This document shows positions 33,423 through 41,578 of a DNA stretch of 64,000 bases, piece by piece. Source of the DNA: Butyricicoccus pullicaecorum (GTDB taxonomy: Bacteria > Bacillota > Clostridia > Oscillospirales > Butyricicoccaceae). The notes beneath the pieces are model-generated. The model saw nothing but the letters and a program-made list of their open reading frames with translations. It did no database searches and was not told where the DNA came from. Every line of letters starts with the position of its first letter. Positions within the stretch are counted from its first letter, which is position 1. The stretch lies in contig JAGZIW010000006.1 in the NCBI GenBank assembly GCA_018366035.1, positions 62,001 through 126,000 of the forward strand, given 5' to 3'. A program made the translations under genes and the position numbers.

Positions 33423-34610
33423 TTATTCCGCAAGTGCATAGATTGCGCGGATATCATCGGGATACAGGTCGATATAACTTTTCACTGGCTGTACGCCACC
33501 CTTGGTAGTGAGATCGATGATGGCTTCATATTCATCAGGAGTCAGCCCAAGCTCAGACATATGGGTGGGCATACCGATTTCTGTAAAGTAACGCTTCATG
33601 GCATCAATTCCCGCCTGAGCAGTGCGTTCAGGGTGGTCAAAATTCATGGGACAATCCCAGACACGGTTTGCAAGCTGTGCAAACTTCATGATATCATGCT
33701 GCATGACATACTGCGCCCAAGCTGGGAACAGAACAGAAAGCCCTGCACCATGTGCCACGGTATCGTGCAGCGCAGAAACTGGGTGTTCCAGCTTATGTGC
33801 AGGGAATTTGCGCTGTTTGCCGCAGCCCGTTAAATCATTGTGCGACAGTGAAGAAGCCCACATCAGTGTTGCACGCGCCTCGTAATCTTTTGGGTGTGCG
33901 ATTGCAGTCCGACCAGCTTCGCGCACGGAAACCAGAAGAGCCTCGGCAAGTCGCTCGGTGAGATCACATTCGCCGTCACCGGTGAGATACCGCTCCATTG
34001 TGTGCATCATGATATCCACAATGCCGCAGCCTGTCTGAAATTTGGATACGGTATAGGTGTTTTCCGGATTTAAGAATGCTACAAGCGGGCGAACAGTCTC
34101 GGACGTGATGCCCTGCTTGACCCATGGGGTCACCAGATCGTTTGTGATGACGTCAGAGTTGGACATCTCACTGCCTGCTGCTGCAAGGGTCAGCACGACG
34201 CCGACGGGAAAGACCTCGTTTGCTTTTGGGTGTGTCCCTGTGGAGGCATACTGCCAAGGGTCGTTTCCGGTTGCCAGACCAACACCAATCGCCTTTGCAG
34301 AGTCGATGACAGAGCCGCCGCCCACAGCAAGGATAAAATCGATTTTTTCAGCCTGACAGAAGGCAATGCCCTCACGAATGAAAGACAGCTTGGGGTTTGG
34401 TGCAACGCCGCCAAGCTCTGCATAAGAAAGCCCAGCCTCGGTAAGAGATGTGGTAACCTTGTCCAGAAGCCCGATTTTCTTGACAGAGCCGCTGCCATAG
34501 TGTACAAGTACGCGGCGGGCACCCATGTCTTTGAGTGTGCTGCCGATTTGTGACTCGATTCCGCGCCCAAAAATGACCTTGGTCGGGGCGCAATATGTAA
34601 AGTTCTGCAT
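33423..34610 (-). CDS. Iron-containing alcohol dehydrogenase (BdhA/YugJ-like)
   Basis: A group III alcohol dehydrogenase of 395 residues. The NAD(P)-binding GGGSVIDSAKAI (near 97-108) and the metal ligands Asp and His in VDIMMHTMERY and the two His in LHDTVAHGAGL are present. It interconverts aldehydes and alcohols, typically butanal/butanol in clostridia. It is unrelated in context to the fucose locus, although such an enzyme could also reduce lactaldehyde. Ribosome-binding site AGGAGG before 34610. Confidence 0.93.
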   Translation of the reverse strand: MQNFTYCAPTKVIFGRGIESQIGSTLKDMGARRVLVHYGSGSVKKIGLLDKVTTSLTEAGLSYAELGGVAPNPKLSFIREGIAFCQAEKIDFILAVGGGSVIDSAKAIGVGLATGNDPWQYASTGTHPKANEVFPVGVVLTLAAAGSEMSNSDVITNDLVTPWVKQGITSETVRPLVAFLNPENTYTVSKFQTGCGIVDIMMHTMERYLTGDGECDLTERLAEALLVSVREAGRTAIAHPKDYEARATLMWASSLSHNDLTGCGKQRKFPAHKLEHPVSALHDTVAHGAGLSVLFPAWAQYVMQHDIMKFAQLANRVWDCPMNFDHPERTAQAGIDAMKRYFTEIGMPTHMSELGLTPDEYEAIIDLTTKGGVQPVKSYIDLYPDDIRAIYALAE

Positions 34611-34686
34611 AGAAAAACCTCCTGTTAGGCAATTTGATAAAAATACAACTTTGCTCGTGTATCATTCCAATTAAGTGATTATTTTT

Positions 34687-34695
34687 ATTATAACA
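34687..34695 (-). promoter_or_regulatory. Extended -10 element of the alcohol dehydrogenase promoter
   Basis: Minus strand: TGTTATAAT, a consensus -10 (34692-34687) with the TG extension; no good -35 is visible. It is about 77 bases before the start. Confidence 0.45.
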
Positions 34696-34733
34696 TATCT
34701 CTGCGCGAAGCGGGATACATTTTGGCAACATTC

Positions 34734-34760
34734 AAAAAAACCGCCCACATAGGTGGGCGG
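34734..34760 (-). terminator. Intrinsic terminator of the CofE-like gene
   Basis: CCGCCCAC (34741-34748) pairs with GTGGGCGG (34753-34760). On the minus strand seven Ts follow. A second small stem (TTCAGC/GCTGAA, 34761-34774) lies between it and the gene. Confidence 0.88.
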
Positions 34761-34854
34761 TTCAGCTTGCTGAAAAAAGTCCAGCGTTTTGCTGAACTTT
34801 TTCGATGCTCTGATGCAGTTCTCATTTCGATACTGCCTGCTTGTGAGCGATATT

Positions 34855-36057
34855 TTATCGTGTGTAGTTGTCAAAATAGCCCTGAATATAGATGATTGGG
34901 GTGCCCTTATCGCCGGAACCAGAGGTCAAGTCAGCCAGAGAGCCGATGAGGTCAGTCAGGCGGCGTGGGGTAGTGCCCTGTGTCACCATAGTGCCCTTGA
35001 GATTCTTTGCCTTTTCGTCCTTATCATGGATATATTCCTTGATTGCGTCCTTGAGCGCATCACCGGATAGGTTTGCAAAATCGTTATCTGCAAGGTATTT
35101 AAGCTTGACCTCATTCGGAGTGCCTTCAAGACCTGAGGTGTATGCTGGAGAAACAACCGGATCCGCAAGCTCCCAAATCTTTCCGACAGGGTCCTTGAAT
35201 GCACCATCACCATAAATCATGACTTCCACATTTTTACCAGTCTTATCTTTGATCATCTGATGAATTTTTGCCACCATTTCATCACAATGAATGGGGAACA
35301 GCTTGACCGAATCCTCGGTTGCCTTGTTGGAGCCAAGCAGACCGAAGCGGTCATTATAACCGGAACCGTCCATGCTCTCTGTCATGATATCATCAAGTGT
35401 GCACACGACCTCCGCACCGGCATTTTGGAGCAGGCGCTTTGTGCGGGCGCGGGTATGGATATCACAGGCCAGAACATGCTTTGTGTAGTTCAGGATCGCA
35501 CGCGGATCATTTGCAAAAATAACCTCTGCCTCAGCACCAGTTTCCTCGATGAGCTTTTTGTAGTAATCTACATAGTCTACCCCTGTGAATACATGGGTCT
35601 TATAGCCAAACAGTTCACGGTACTTTGCTTCAGACAAGATATCGGTCCATGGGTTTACACCCTTTTCGTCCATTTCATCTAAATCAATGAGATGGTTGCC
35701 AACTTCGTCAGAAGGATAGCTCAGCATGAGTATCACCTTCTTGCAGCCCTTTGCAATACCGCGCAGACAGATGGCAAAGCGGTTGCGGCTCAAAATGGGG
35801 AAGATGACACCGACTGTGCCACCGCCCAGCTTGCTTTTTACATCAGCAGCAATGTTATCTACACTTGCATAGTTTCCCTGTGCACGTGCCACGACCGCCT
35901 CGGTCACGGCAATAACATCGCGGTCTGCGATGGTGAATGGTGCACTTTCTGATGCAGCAAGAACCGAATCCACTACGATTTGCGCAAGATCATCACCCTC
36001 GCGGATAATGGGGGCGCGCACGCCGCGTGATACAGTACCAATCATTCTCTCCATAGA
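34855..36057 (-). CDS. Coenzyme F420-0:L-glutamate ligase-like protein (CofE family)
   Basis: A protein of 400 residues. The N-terminal half (about 1-230) matches the F420_ligase/CofE family: VIAVTEAVVARAQGN and NRFAICLRGIAKG. Archaeal and actinobacterial CofE adds glutamate to F420-0, but most Firmicutes make no F420 and no other F420 gene is here, so this clostridial subgroup probably does something else, perhaps amide ligation to another phosphate compound. The C-terminal 170 residues include a conserved block (EVMIYGDGAFKDPVGKIWEL) particular to this group. AAAGAGG before 36057 decides the start; upstream ATGs at 36075 and 36141 lack a site. Terminators on both sides make it a single-gene unit. 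Confidence 0.75.
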   Translation of the reverse strand, partial: SMERMIGTVSRGVRAPIIREGDDLAQIVVDSVLAASESAPFTIADRDVIAVTEAVVARAQGNYASVDNIAADVKSKLGGGTVGVIFPILSRNRFAICLRGIAKGCKKVILMLSYPSDEVGNHLIDLDEMDEKGVNPWTDILSEAKYRELFGYKTHVFTGVDYVDYYKKLIEETGAEAEVIFANDPRAILNYTKHVLACDIHTRARTKRLLQNAGAEVVCTLDDIMTESMDGSGYNDRFGLLGSNKATEDSVKLFPIHCDEMVAKIHQMIKDKTGKNVEVMIYGDGAFKDPVGKIWELADPVVSPAYTSGLEGTPNEVKLKYLADNDFANLSGDALKDAIKEYIHDKDEKAKNLKGTMVTQGTTPRRLTDLIGSLADLTSGSGDKGTPIIYIQGYFDNYTR

Positions 36058-36151
36058 TAAATCCTCTTTCGACATATTTATTACGGGCACAGCCCGCGGA
36101 TATTCCTTTCTTATTATAACGGTTCTTGCAACTGCCGACAACCGTAAAAAC

Positions 36152-36180
36152 GTAAAAAAAGAAGAATCCTGAAGGATTTA
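36152..36180 (-). terminator. Intrinsic terminator of the DUF1576 gene
   Basis: AATCCT (36165-36170) pairs with AGGATT (36173-36178). On the minus strand CTTCTTTTTTT follows. The stem is short but the T run is strong. Confidence 0.65.
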
Positions 36181-36225
36181 GATTTGGCAAATACACTGCA
36201 TAGGAGCGAACGCAGAATGGGAGCC

Positions 36226-37572
36226 TTAGTATTTTTCCTCCATAATATCAAAAGCAGATTTGGGAAGCATCGGCTCGTCGTGTGTTACGATGTCAAAATA
36301 ATCTTCATTTTGGATTTCTGGCTTTCGATGCCGGACGGCAGAAAGAATCACGGCGTATAAGACAATGGCAACCAGACCACCGGAGAATCCGTTATTATAT
36401 AGGTTCATACCGGCAACGGGAGAGCCGGTATAGAGTACCACAGAGGCGTGGATAAATCCGGCTAGGATACCAAAGGGCCAGCCAAAATAACCGCTGATGG
36501 GGGCAAGTGTGGTGCAGAACAGACAGGCAAGCTGTACGGTGCTGTCAGTGAGTGACCAGTGCATTACAAGGCTGCCAAGCAAAACGCCGCAAATTACAGG
36601 CAGAATATTGCGGGCATGCTTGCCAAAGGCAGAAAAGCCCATGACGGTTAAGATGCCGCCCGTGATGGGACCGTTGAGGTCACCGCCGATCCATAGGACC
36701 AGCATAAGACTGATAAAACCGTTGATACCTGTATTTATGAGCGTGGGAGCGGGACCAAACATGCGCAGGTAATCACTGGGTGCACGTCCGCTGGTTTTCA
36801 GCAGCTTTCGATAGCCTTGCAGTGCAGCTTTTGGAGTTGATTTACATAAAAATAGACCACATAGAATTAAAATAAGAGATAGGAGGAAAACAAGGCAGAA
36901 TAGAGTAGGATCTTGTCCGGACGCCCATTCGTAGCGCACAGCAGGTGCCGTACCCAGAGAACTGATGAGTGGGACTATGAGAAAGGCAAGCAGGCCGGAG
37001 GCAAAGCCGATATTATATAGATTCATACCGCTTTGCACTTTGTAGGTATAGGCGGAGAGTGGAGGCATGATGAAACCAATCAGCATGCCAACCAGAATTC
37101 CCGCCGGAAAGGAACGCCATACAGTATTTAATACAAAATAGCTGACAATGGGAGAAAGTGCAGTTGCCATGAGACCGGTCGCGGCATATTTGCCAAATGC
37201 CTCGTGACGTGTTTTTGCATAGAGCCATGTACCAAAGAGAATGGGCCAAATGTTCACGATATTTTTTCCGAATAAAGAAAAACCAGACATAAGCCCCATA
37301 ATAACCAGGGTGACGCCATTGCAGGGAACTTTGGACAGAGAAAGGATAAGGATACTGACAGCGGTTACAAGGGAGGCGTTTATAAGTGCTGCGCCTGTAC
37401 CTGCGACCAGCACATAATCTGTAATGAGTGCGTCCTCTGTCACAATGATTTTACCCAATCCGGCAATCAGATTGCTTGGGGAATCCACAAGCAGACCAGC
37501 CAGAAAAAGCAGTGCAGCATATCCCCATAAGAAGGGGAGCATGGTCTCATAGCGTGTATGTTGTGATTCCAT
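36226..37572 (-). CDS. DUF1576 membrane protein with internal duplication
   Basis: A protein of 448 residues with about 10-12 transmembrane helices, recognised as DUF1576 (function unknown). The two halves look alike: SGMNLYNIGFASGLLAFLIV in the first matches AGMNLYNNGFSGGLVAIVLY in the second, and MGLMSGFSLFGKNIVNIWP matches MGFSAFGKHARNILP. An internally duplicated polytopic protein of this kind is most likely a transporter with inverted or parallel repeats; the substrate is unknown. The C-terminal 35 residues are cytosolic and acidic. The start at 37572 (MESQHTRYE) follows AAAGGAG; an open frame extends to 37683 without support. Confidence 0.8.
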   Translation of the reverse strand: MESQHTRYETMLPFLWGYAALLFLAGLLVDSPSNLIAGLGKIIVTEDALITDYVLVAGTGAALINASLVTAVSILILSLSKVPCNGVTLVIMGLMSGFSLFGKNIVNIWPILFGTWLYAKTRHEAFGKYAATGLMATALSPIVSYFVLNTVWRSFPAGILVGMLIGFIMPPLSAYTYKVQSGMNLYNIGFASGLLAFLIVPLISSLGTAPAVRYEWASGQDPTLFCLVFLLSLILILCGLFLCKSTPKAALQGYRKLLKTSGRAPSDYLRMFGPAPTLINTGINGFISLMLVLWIGGDLNGPITGGILTVMGFSAFGKHARNILPVICGVLLGSLVMHWSLTDSTVQLACLFCTTLAPISGYFGWPFGILAGFIHASVVLYTGSPVAGMNLYNNGFSGGLVAIVLYAVILSAVRHRKPEIQNEDYFDIVTHDEPMLPKSAFDIMEEKY

Positions 37573-37699
37573 AAGAATGTGCTTCTCCTTTTGGCGAAGT
37601 ATGGGATAGTTTTGAAAAAAGCTATGGGATACGCTCTCAATACTATGTTTTGTAATTGTAACAAATTCTGTTGGTAGGGTCAAGCGATGTGCAGAGAAT

Positions 37700-37736
37700 A
37701 AAAAAATGCTGTCCTTACAGATGCGGACAGCATTTT
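37700..37736 (-). terminator. Intrinsic terminator of spoVT
   Basis: AAATGCTGTCC (37704-37714) pairs perfectly with GGACAGCATTT (37725-37735). On the minus strand TTTTATTC follows. Confidence 0.9.
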
Positions 37737-37741
37737 GAAGA

Positions 37742-38281
37742 TTACATCGTCACATGACGCGATAAAAAGTTTGCGGCAGTTTGGCTGAGTTTGCTTTCTA
37801 CCTCGGTTGCGACGGTGTGTTCGGAATCGGTTAAAAGTGTCACACAACCTGTGACATCTCCTTCTGCAATGATAGGAGTTGCGACAACTACACAGTAGGG
37901 GTCGTTGTCTGAAACATGCAGCGCGGCATCAGATTCTTTGTGTTCATAGATATGGCGCTTTTCCATTAAGGATTCCAAATCATTGGAAATGGTTTTTTCG
38001 GCCAAATCTTTTTTCGCACCTCCTGCAACAGCAATGACTGCATCGCGGTCGCAGATCGCACAGGAAAAACCGGCTGTACGGGACAGTGCTTCTGCCAACT
38101 CTCCGGCAAAGGTTTCCAGTTCACCCATAGGAGAATATTTCTTGAAAATCACTTCCCCATCTCGCGCTGTGTAAATTTCCAGTGGATCCCCCTCTCGAAT
38201 GCGCATGGTGCGACGAATTTCTTTTGGGATCACCACCCGACCAAGATCGTCGATACGACGCACGATTCCAGTTGCTTTCAT
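37742..38281 (-). CDS. spoVT: Stage V sporulation protein T (AbrB-family regulator)
   Basis: A protein of 179 residues. The AbrB-type swapped-hairpin DNA-binding domain (MKATGIVRRIDDLGRVVIPK, 1-50) is followed by a GAF-like ligand domain (about 56-175), as in B. subtilis SpoVT. In Bacillus it tunes sigma-G genes in the forespore; its presence is the best sign in the window that this is a spore former. Divergent from hisD. AAGGGATTT-type site before 38281. Monocistronic with a strong terminator. Confidence 0.96.
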   Translation of the reverse strand: MKATGIVRRIDDLGRVVIPKEIRRTMRIREGDPLEIYTARDGEVIFKKYSPMGELETFAGELAEALSRTAGFSCAICDRDAVIAVAGGAKKDLAEKTISNDLESLMEKRHIYEHKESDAALHVSDNDPYCVVVATPIIAEGDVTGCVTLLTDSEHTVATEVESKLSQTAANFLSRHVTM

Positions 38282-38426
38282 ATATAAAATCCCTCCATGC
38301 CAAATTTGAGTGTATCACTAGTATTTGCCACTATATGCAAAATATGCGGCGGGGGAAGAAAACAGATTTTGGAAGAATATGATGAAAATTCAAAAATTAT
38401 TGTGTAGAAAATCATCAGAAATAGTA

Positions 38427-38455
38427 TTGACATTTTAGTGAGGAAATGCGATAAA
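38427..38455 (+). promoter_or_regulatory. Candidate hisD promoter
   Basis: A consensus TTGACA (38427-38432) with GATAAA at 17-bp spacing, or TAAAAT at 19 bp. It lies 40-65 bases before the hisD start. I see no T-box or his attenuator. Confidence 0.55.
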
Positions 38456-38494
38456 ATATGTATATCAATGATTTCATAGAAAAGGAGCATCGTT

Positions 38495-39760
38495 ATGGAA
38501 TATCTGAAAAAAGGAGCTGTCCGTCCGGAAGGAGAATTGGAGGAGCGCAGCAGACAGGTTGCAGAGATCATTCAAAGGGTTCGCACGTCTGGAGACGGGG
38601 CGCTTTTAGAATACAATACGCGCTTTGATGGCAATGCCCGCACACGATTTCGTGTTACACGAGAAGAGATTGATGCTGCTTATACACAGATGAGCGAACA
38701 GGAGCTGGAGGATTTGCGGCAAGCAGCCGAGAATATCCGTACATTTGCACAGGCGCAGCGGGACTGTTTCAAAGAACTGGATCGGGTTTCGATGATTTCC
38801 GGCTCCTGTTTGGGGCATCGTGTGATACCGGTGGAGTCTTGTGGCTGTTACGTTCCGGGCGGTTCATACCCTTTGTTTTCTACTGCGTTGATGCTCATCA
38901 TTCCTGCAAGAGTTGCCGGCGTCAAGCGTGTTGCTGTTTGTTCTCCGGCTGTGAAGGGGACCACTGCAATTCACTATAAAACCCTTGTTGCCATGGATAT
39001 TGCAGGTGCAGATGAAATTTATGCGGTTGGCGGAGCACAGGGGATTGCTGCTTTTGCCTATGGAACAGAACAAATAAAGCCGGTAGATGTGATTGTTGGA
39101 CCGGGAAACCAATATGTAGCAGAAGCAAAACGGCAGTGCTATGGTCAGGTGGGGATTGACTTTTTTGCCGGACCAAGTGAGGTGTTGGCACTGGCAGATG
39201 ACAGTGCAGATCCCCGTATATTGGCGGCGGATATGCTGGCACAGGCAGAGCATGACCGTTTGGCAAAGAGTATTTTGGTGACTACCAGCCGCAGACTGGG
39301 AATGGCGGTTATGACGTGCGTTGCAGAACAGCTCAAAACATTGGAAACCGCGGAGATTGCAGCTGCATCATGGAACACCTACGGAGAAGTGATTTTGACA
39401 GAGAATTTGGACGAAGCTGTTCAAATTGCAAATGCGTATGCGCCGGAGCATTTAGAGGTCATTGTAAGAGAGGAACGGATTCTTCCGGAGCTTGTAAACT
39501 TTGGCTCGCTCTTTATCGGTCAGGAGACCGGTGAGGTGTTTGGAGACTATGCTTCCGGTACGAATCATACCTTGCCTACGGTGAGGGCTGCTCGTTATAC
39601 AGGTGGAGTCTGGGTAGGAACCTTCTTAAAGGTGTGCTCATTTCAGAGGTATGAGCGAAGTGCAATGCGTGAAATTGCGCCGTTGGTATCTCGTATGGCA
39701 CACGGGGAAGGTCTGGCTGCCCATGCAAGAGCAGCTGAAATTCGCATGGAATTGCTGTGA
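38495..39760 (+). CDS. hisD: Histidinol dehydrogenase
   Basis: A protein of 421 residues, standard length. It catalyses the last two steps of histidine synthesis, L-histidinol to L-histidine, with NAD and zinc. Visible: CGCYVPGGSYPLFSTALM, GPGNQYVAEAKR, FFAGPSEVLALAD and the metal-ligand EHDRLAKS segment. Ribosome-binding site AAAGGAG before 38495. First gene of the his cluster but separated from hisZG by 207 bases. Confidence 0.97.
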   Translation: MEYLKKGAVRPEGELEERSRQVAEIIQRVRTSGDGALLEYNTRFDGNARTRFRVTREEIDAAYTQMSEQELEDLRQAAENIRTFAQAQRDCFKELDRVSMISGSCLGHRVIPVESCGCYVPGGSYPLFSTALMLIIPARVAGVKRVAVCSPAVKGTTAIHYKTLVAMDIAGADEIYAVGGAQGIAAFAYGTEQIKPVDVIVGPGNQYVAEAKRQCYGQVGIDFFAGPSEVLALADDSADPRILAADMLAQAEHDRLAKSILVTTSRRLGMAVMTCVAEQLKTLETAEIAAASWNTYGEVILTENLDEAVQIANAYAPEHLEVIVREERILPELVNFGSLFIGQETGEVFGDYASGTNHTLPTVRAARYTGGVWVGTFLKVCSFQRYERSAMREIAPLVSRMAHGEGLAAHARAAEIRMELL

Positions 39761-39967
39761 CTGACTGTATGTATGATTAGGAGACAGAAAAATGGCAGCT
39801 GGTGACATATTTTCTGCTGGATACATCGGCGGTTCTGTTTCATGCCGAATTGTGTGTGCAGTCAGCAAATGCACAGCATCAAATTTTATAGAATTTATAC
39901 TTTACTTTTTTAATTTAATAAGTTAAAATGATAATAAGAAAAAATACTAATGACAGGAGGGAACGCT
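39761..39967 (+). other. Spacer inside the his cluster with a second candidate promoter
   Basis: TTTACT (39901-39906), 17-bp spacer, TAAAAT (39924-39929), in very AT-rich DNA 40 bases before hisZG. It may give hisZG-hisK their own transcription start. No terminator or T-box is visible. Confidence 0.45.
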
Positions 39968-41536
39968 ATGGAACTCGAACTGAACTTGTTAAAACCACAG
40001 GAACGTGTTGCTTTGCAGCTGCGGGTGCTGTATGAAAAGGCGGGATTCCAGCAATATCATATGGGACGGTTTGAGGAGTATGGCTTGTACCAGCAGAATC
40101 GACGGTTCCTGCCCTCTGAACAGGTCATTACGTTCACAGATTTAGACGGCCGCCTTGTGGCACTCAAGCCAGATGTGACGCTTTCCATCGCAAAGAATGC
40201 CCGTATCGATAAAAATGAATGTGGAAGGTTCTATTATCAGGAGAAGGTCTATCGTCCAAGTCATGAGAGTCACACCTTTCAGGAAATTAGCCAGATGGGG
40301 CTGGAATGTATTGGGAACGTAGATGAGGCGGTTACCGCGCAGGCAGTCTCGCTGGCGATTCAAAGCTTGGCATTGACAGGACAGGAATATGTTTTGGAAA
40401 TCAGTCATATGGGATTTGTCACCGGATTATTGGACGCTGTGGGAGCGCCGGAGACAATTCGCACACAGCTTCTGACCTGTATTCAAAATAGGAACTGGCA
40501 TGAATTACAAGATTGTGCGGTGTCTGCCGGACTGTCCAAGCAGGGGATAGATGCACTGTGTAAGTTGGGAGATTTATCCGGCGCATGGCAGGAGGTACTG
40601 GAAGACGCCGAAACTTTGGCACTCAATGCTGCAATGGGAGCGGCACTTTCGGAACTGCGTGTGCTGTGTGAGTCTCTTTCTGGACAGACAGAGCATTTGA
40701 GGCTGGAACTTTCCCTTGTAAATGATATGAAGTATTATAACGGTATCGTTCTGCAAGGGTTTTTAGCGGGTCTGCCGCGTGCAGTCCTCAAGGGTGGGCG
40801 CTATGATCCGATGGCGGCACAGTTCCGTGCAGGGACGCGGGCAATCGGATATGCGCTGTATTTAGACGCACTCGATCGTCTGGATTGTATGGACGCTGAA
40901 CAAAAACCCGCAATGCTCAATGTTGCACTTCCGAAGGGAAGGCTGGGGGATAAGGTATATAACATGCTGGCAAGTGTGGGCTATGGCTGTCCGGAAAACT
41001 ATAATGAAACACGAAAGCTGGTGGTGGAAAACCCACAGGCTGGGATTCGCTATTTTTTGGTAAAGCCAAGCGATGTCACCATTTATGTTGAGCACGGAGC
41101 CGCAGATATTGGAATTGTGGGAAAGGATATCTTGGAGGAGTCTGGAGCCGATGTCTATGAACTGCTGGACACGGGATTGGGAAGATGTGATATGTGCACA
41201 GCAGGACAGGAGGGCTTTGTCGATGACCCCAGCCGCACGCTGCGTGTTGCAACCAAGTTTGTCAATATCACAAAGCGATATTATGCTTCGCAGGGGCGGG
41301 ATATTGATATTATCAAACTCAATGGCTCAATTGAATTGGCGCCGCTTCTGGGACTTTCCGATGTGATTGTGGATATTGTAGAGACGGGCACAACACTCAA
41401 GGAGAATCATCTGACTGTACGGGAAAGATTTATGCCGATTTCGGCACGCTTTATTGCAAACCGCGCCAGTTTTCAGATGAAAGGACGCGAGATCGGGCAA
41501 CTGTTAAACAGTCTGCGTGAGATCATCGCGCAGTAA
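39968..41536 (+). CDS. hisZG: HisZ-HisG fusion: ATP phosphoribosyltransferase regulatory plus catalytic subunits
   Basis: A single frame of 522 residues. Residues about 1-305 are HisZ, a catalytically inactive histidyl-tRNA synthetase-like regulatory subunit (FTDLDGRLVALKPDVTLSIA, FYYQEKVYRP, GGRYDPM). Residues about 316-522 are the short-form HisG (NVALPKGRLGDKVYNML, DIGIVGKDIL, LNGSIELAPLLGLSDVIVDI with PRPP-binding VETGTTLKEN). Short HisG needs HisZ for activity; elsewhere they are separate proteins forming a hetero-octamer. The enzyme starts histidine synthesis from ATP and PRPP and is feedback-inhibited by histidine. The start at 39968 follows ACAGGAGGG. No frameshift or stop at the junction. 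Confidence 0.95.
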   Translation: MELELNLLKPQERVALQLRVLYEKAGFQQYHMGRFEEYGLYQQNRRFLPSEQVITFTDLDGRLVALKPDVTLSIAKNARIDKNECGRFYYQEKVYRPSHESHTFQEISQMGLECIGNVDEAVTAQAVSLAIQSLALTGQEYVLEISHMGFVTGLLDAVGAPETIRTQLLTCIQNRNWHELQDCAVSAGLSKQGIDALCKLGDLSGAWQEVLEDAETLALNAAMGAALSELRVLCESLSGQTEHLRLELSLVNDMKYYNGIVLQGFLAGLPRAVLKGGRYDPMAAQFRAGTRAIGYALYLDALDRLDCMDAEQKPAMLNVALPKGRLGDKVYNMLASVGYGCPENYNETRKLVVENPQAGIRYFLVKPSDVTIYVEHGAADIGIVGKDILEESGADVYELLDTGLGRCDMCTAGQEGFVDDPSRTLRVATKFVNITKRYYASQGRDIDIIKLNGSIELAPLLGLSDVIVDIVETGTTLKENHLTVRERFMPISARFIANRASFQMKGREIGQLLNSLREIIAQ

Positions 41537-41578
41537 TTGATACAATCCAAACCATGCTTCAAATAGAAGGGAGATGTT

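Noticed and set aside
38282..39967. T-box or His-peptide attenuator controlling the his genes
   Set aside because: I looked for a T-box core (AGGGTGGNACCGCG-like), a leader terminator and a His-codon run before hisD and hisZG and saw none.
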